Positions 63,069 to 64,000 of a stretch of DNA of 64,000 nt are shown one piece after another. The translations under genes and the position numbers were made by a program. The notes below the pieces were generated by a model, which worked only from the letters and a program-made list of their open reading frames with translations, did not search any database and was not told the DNA's origin. This DNA comes from an uncultured Mycoplasmatota bacterium (GTDB lineage: Bacteria; Bacillota_I; Bacilli_A; RF39; UBA660), in contig URCH01000002.1 in NCBI GenBank assembly GCA_900546275.1, positions 1-64,000 of the forward strand, written 5' to 3'. Numbering within the stretch: position 1 is the stretch's first letter; each line of letters opens with the position of its first letter.

Positions 63069-63819
63069 TATATTCTTCGATTTCTTCTTTTGTAAAACCT
63101 TTTTGATATAGTTTATTTTTTAAATTATAATATAACTCACTTCCATCAAATTTTTTACTTAATTTATTATATATTTTTTTGAATTCTTTTTCTATTACCA
63201 AATCATTATCAAAAACTTTGTTTTCAAGAATTTGTTTTATCAAAGCTACATCATAACCTTTATTAACTAAATCGGATGTTATTTTTTGATTTAACATATA
63301 GTTAGAATATTTTGTGTTAGATTTTATTTTTTTATCTATTATTTTTTTACACTTGTTATATATGGTTTCTTTATCTATTTTATTTATATTTTCTTCTATA
63401 ATTTTTTCATCTATACCATAATTAAATAACTCCTGCTTAATTTTATTTGGCCCATCAGTACTTAAAAAAATCCTATCTGAAATATATGCTTTGGCATAGT
63501 TTTCGTCATTTATCACATTTATTTCTTTTAATTTTTTTAATATCTTATCTTCATACCCCATTTCTGAATACTTTTTTAAATATTCTTTTATTTCTTTTTC
63601 ACTTCTTAATTTTTTATCAATGAATTTTAGAGTTTTATTGTAGCAATCATAATATAAGGTTTCATTATTAATTTTATTTAAAAGTCCTAAATCTATTTCT
63701 TTATTAAATAATAATGAATTATTCAATATAACATCATCATATGTATTTATAATATCTCCACTATCTAGTTTTATTTTATATTTATTATTTTTAAGTTTTT
63801 GTATTTTTTCTATTTTCAT
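63049..63819 (-). CDS. recX: Regulatory protein RecX
   Basis: 256 residues of tandem three-helix RecX repeats (KLRSEKEIKEYLKKYSEMGY; NDENYAKAYISDRI; GPNKIKQELFNYGIDEKII). It binds RecA filaments and limits their growth. Convergent with prsA. Confidence 0.93.
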   Translation of the reverse strand: MKIEKIQKLKNNKYKIKLDSGDIINTYDDVILNNSLLFNKEIDLGLLNKINNETLYYDCYNKTLKFIDKKLRSEKEIKEYLKKYSEMGYEDKILKKLKEINVINDENYAKAYISDRIFLSTDGPNKIKQELFNYGIDEKIIEENINKIDKETIYNKCKKIIDKKIKSNTKYSNYMLNQKITSDLVNKGYDVALIKQILENKVFDNDLVIEKEFKKIYNKLSKKFDGSELYYNLKNKLYQKGFTKEEIEEYIKTVDF

Positions 63820-63884
63820 ATATTCACCAATTTAATTATATAATATGAACGTATGTTTGTCAATTGTAAAAAAATAAAAAGGAG

Positions 63885-64000
63885 CTATTCTCCCTCTTTA
63901 ATATGAATTAATCCTTTTGAAACTTCCTCAAGGGCTCTTCCTATGCTTTTTTTAGATACATAGTCTTTTTCTCTCATTTGTAAATGTTCAGTTGTTTCAA
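63885..64000 (-). CDS. rpoZ: RNA polymerase omega subunit, partial (N-terminus outside window)
   Basis: The last 38 codons are visible, ending at TAG 63885-63887: MREKDYVSKKSIGRALEEVS, then KGLIHIKEGE. This matches the omega C-terminus of Bacilli (k.vgkALEEi..G). It assists beta' folding. The rest lies beyond the right edge. Confidence 0.85.
   Translation of the reverse strand, partial: ETTEHLQMREKDYVSKKSIGRALEEVSKGLIHIKEGE

Noticed and set aside
1..64000. tRNA, rRNA genes, insertion sequences, prophage
   Set aside because: I looked for tRNA-like cloverleaf ends, transposase motifs and terminal inverted repeats and saw none that I could support.

Overview
The window is a chromosomal segment of a very AT-rich, low-GC Gram-positive bacterium. 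Almost every gene lies on the minus strand; the only convincing plus-strand gene is prsA (62071-63033). Gene order follows the Bacillus subtilis core genome in several blocks: rbgA, mrnC-rlmB-sigH-secE-nusG-rplK-rplA-rplJ-rplL-rsmC-rpoB-rpoC, trmD-rimM-rplS, rpsB-tsf, ylbD-ylbE-rsmD, parE-parC, and mraZ-rsmH-ftsL-pbp followed by spoIIGA-sigE and sigG. Trp is read from TGG and TGA is used as a stop (trmD, spoIIGA), so this is genetic code 11 and not a classical mollicute code. The best fit is an uncultured gut-type Bacilli lineage near the Erysipelotrichia/Mollicutes branch, with a compact genome that keeps sporulation regulators. That placement is an inference from gene content, order and base composition.

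Layout, left to right. 1-830: a cut glycosyltransferase. 923-4524: a secreted glucosaminidase ending in a dockerin, followed by a membrane-anchored protein with a cohesin-like domain. 4638-6333: proS under a T-box. 6330-7127: a lipoprotein. 7232-18487: the RNA polymerase and ribosomal protein operons, with an L10 leader and related leader motifs before rplA and rplK. 18582-22834: a coiled-coil protein, a SigH-like sigma factor, rlmB, mrnC, rbgA and maf. 22847-27798: a decaying accessory patch (dinD, PQ-loop transporter, GNAT and three broken genes, one of them a MATE-kinase fusion). 27932-31603: an HD protein, a collagen-like surface protein with an exact 240-bp internal duplication, two unknown proteins and lepB. 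31646-37325: translation genes. 37537-40494: a bacteriocin-type cluster with three small peptides, an accessory protein, and a C39 peptidase/ABC exporter split by a frameshift. 40563-46724: rsmD, ylbE, ylbD, parC, an unknown gene and parE. 46773-49242: a sortase and a thioester-domain surface protein. 49417-57697: a glycolipid glycosyltransferase, ylmC, sigG, uppS, a TtcA-like enzyme, sigE and spoIIGA. 57739-61576: a shortened division cluster under a phased MraZ operator. 61692-64000: two tiny YjcZ-like peptides, prsA, recX and a cut rpoZ.

Three themes run through the window. First, sporulation: SigH-like, SpoIIGA, SigE, SigG, YlmC, YlbD-like and YjcZ-like genes occur together with a BclA-like collagen protein. 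Second, the cell surface: the cohesin/dockerin pair, sortase/thioester adhesin, collagen-like protein, PrsA and glycolipid enzymes. Third, competition: a peptide cluster with GG leaders that I regard as the most likely undescribed system here. Many starts were moved downstream from the longest reading frame because a clear Shine-Dalgarno sequence, a promoter -10 box or family length marks the real start.
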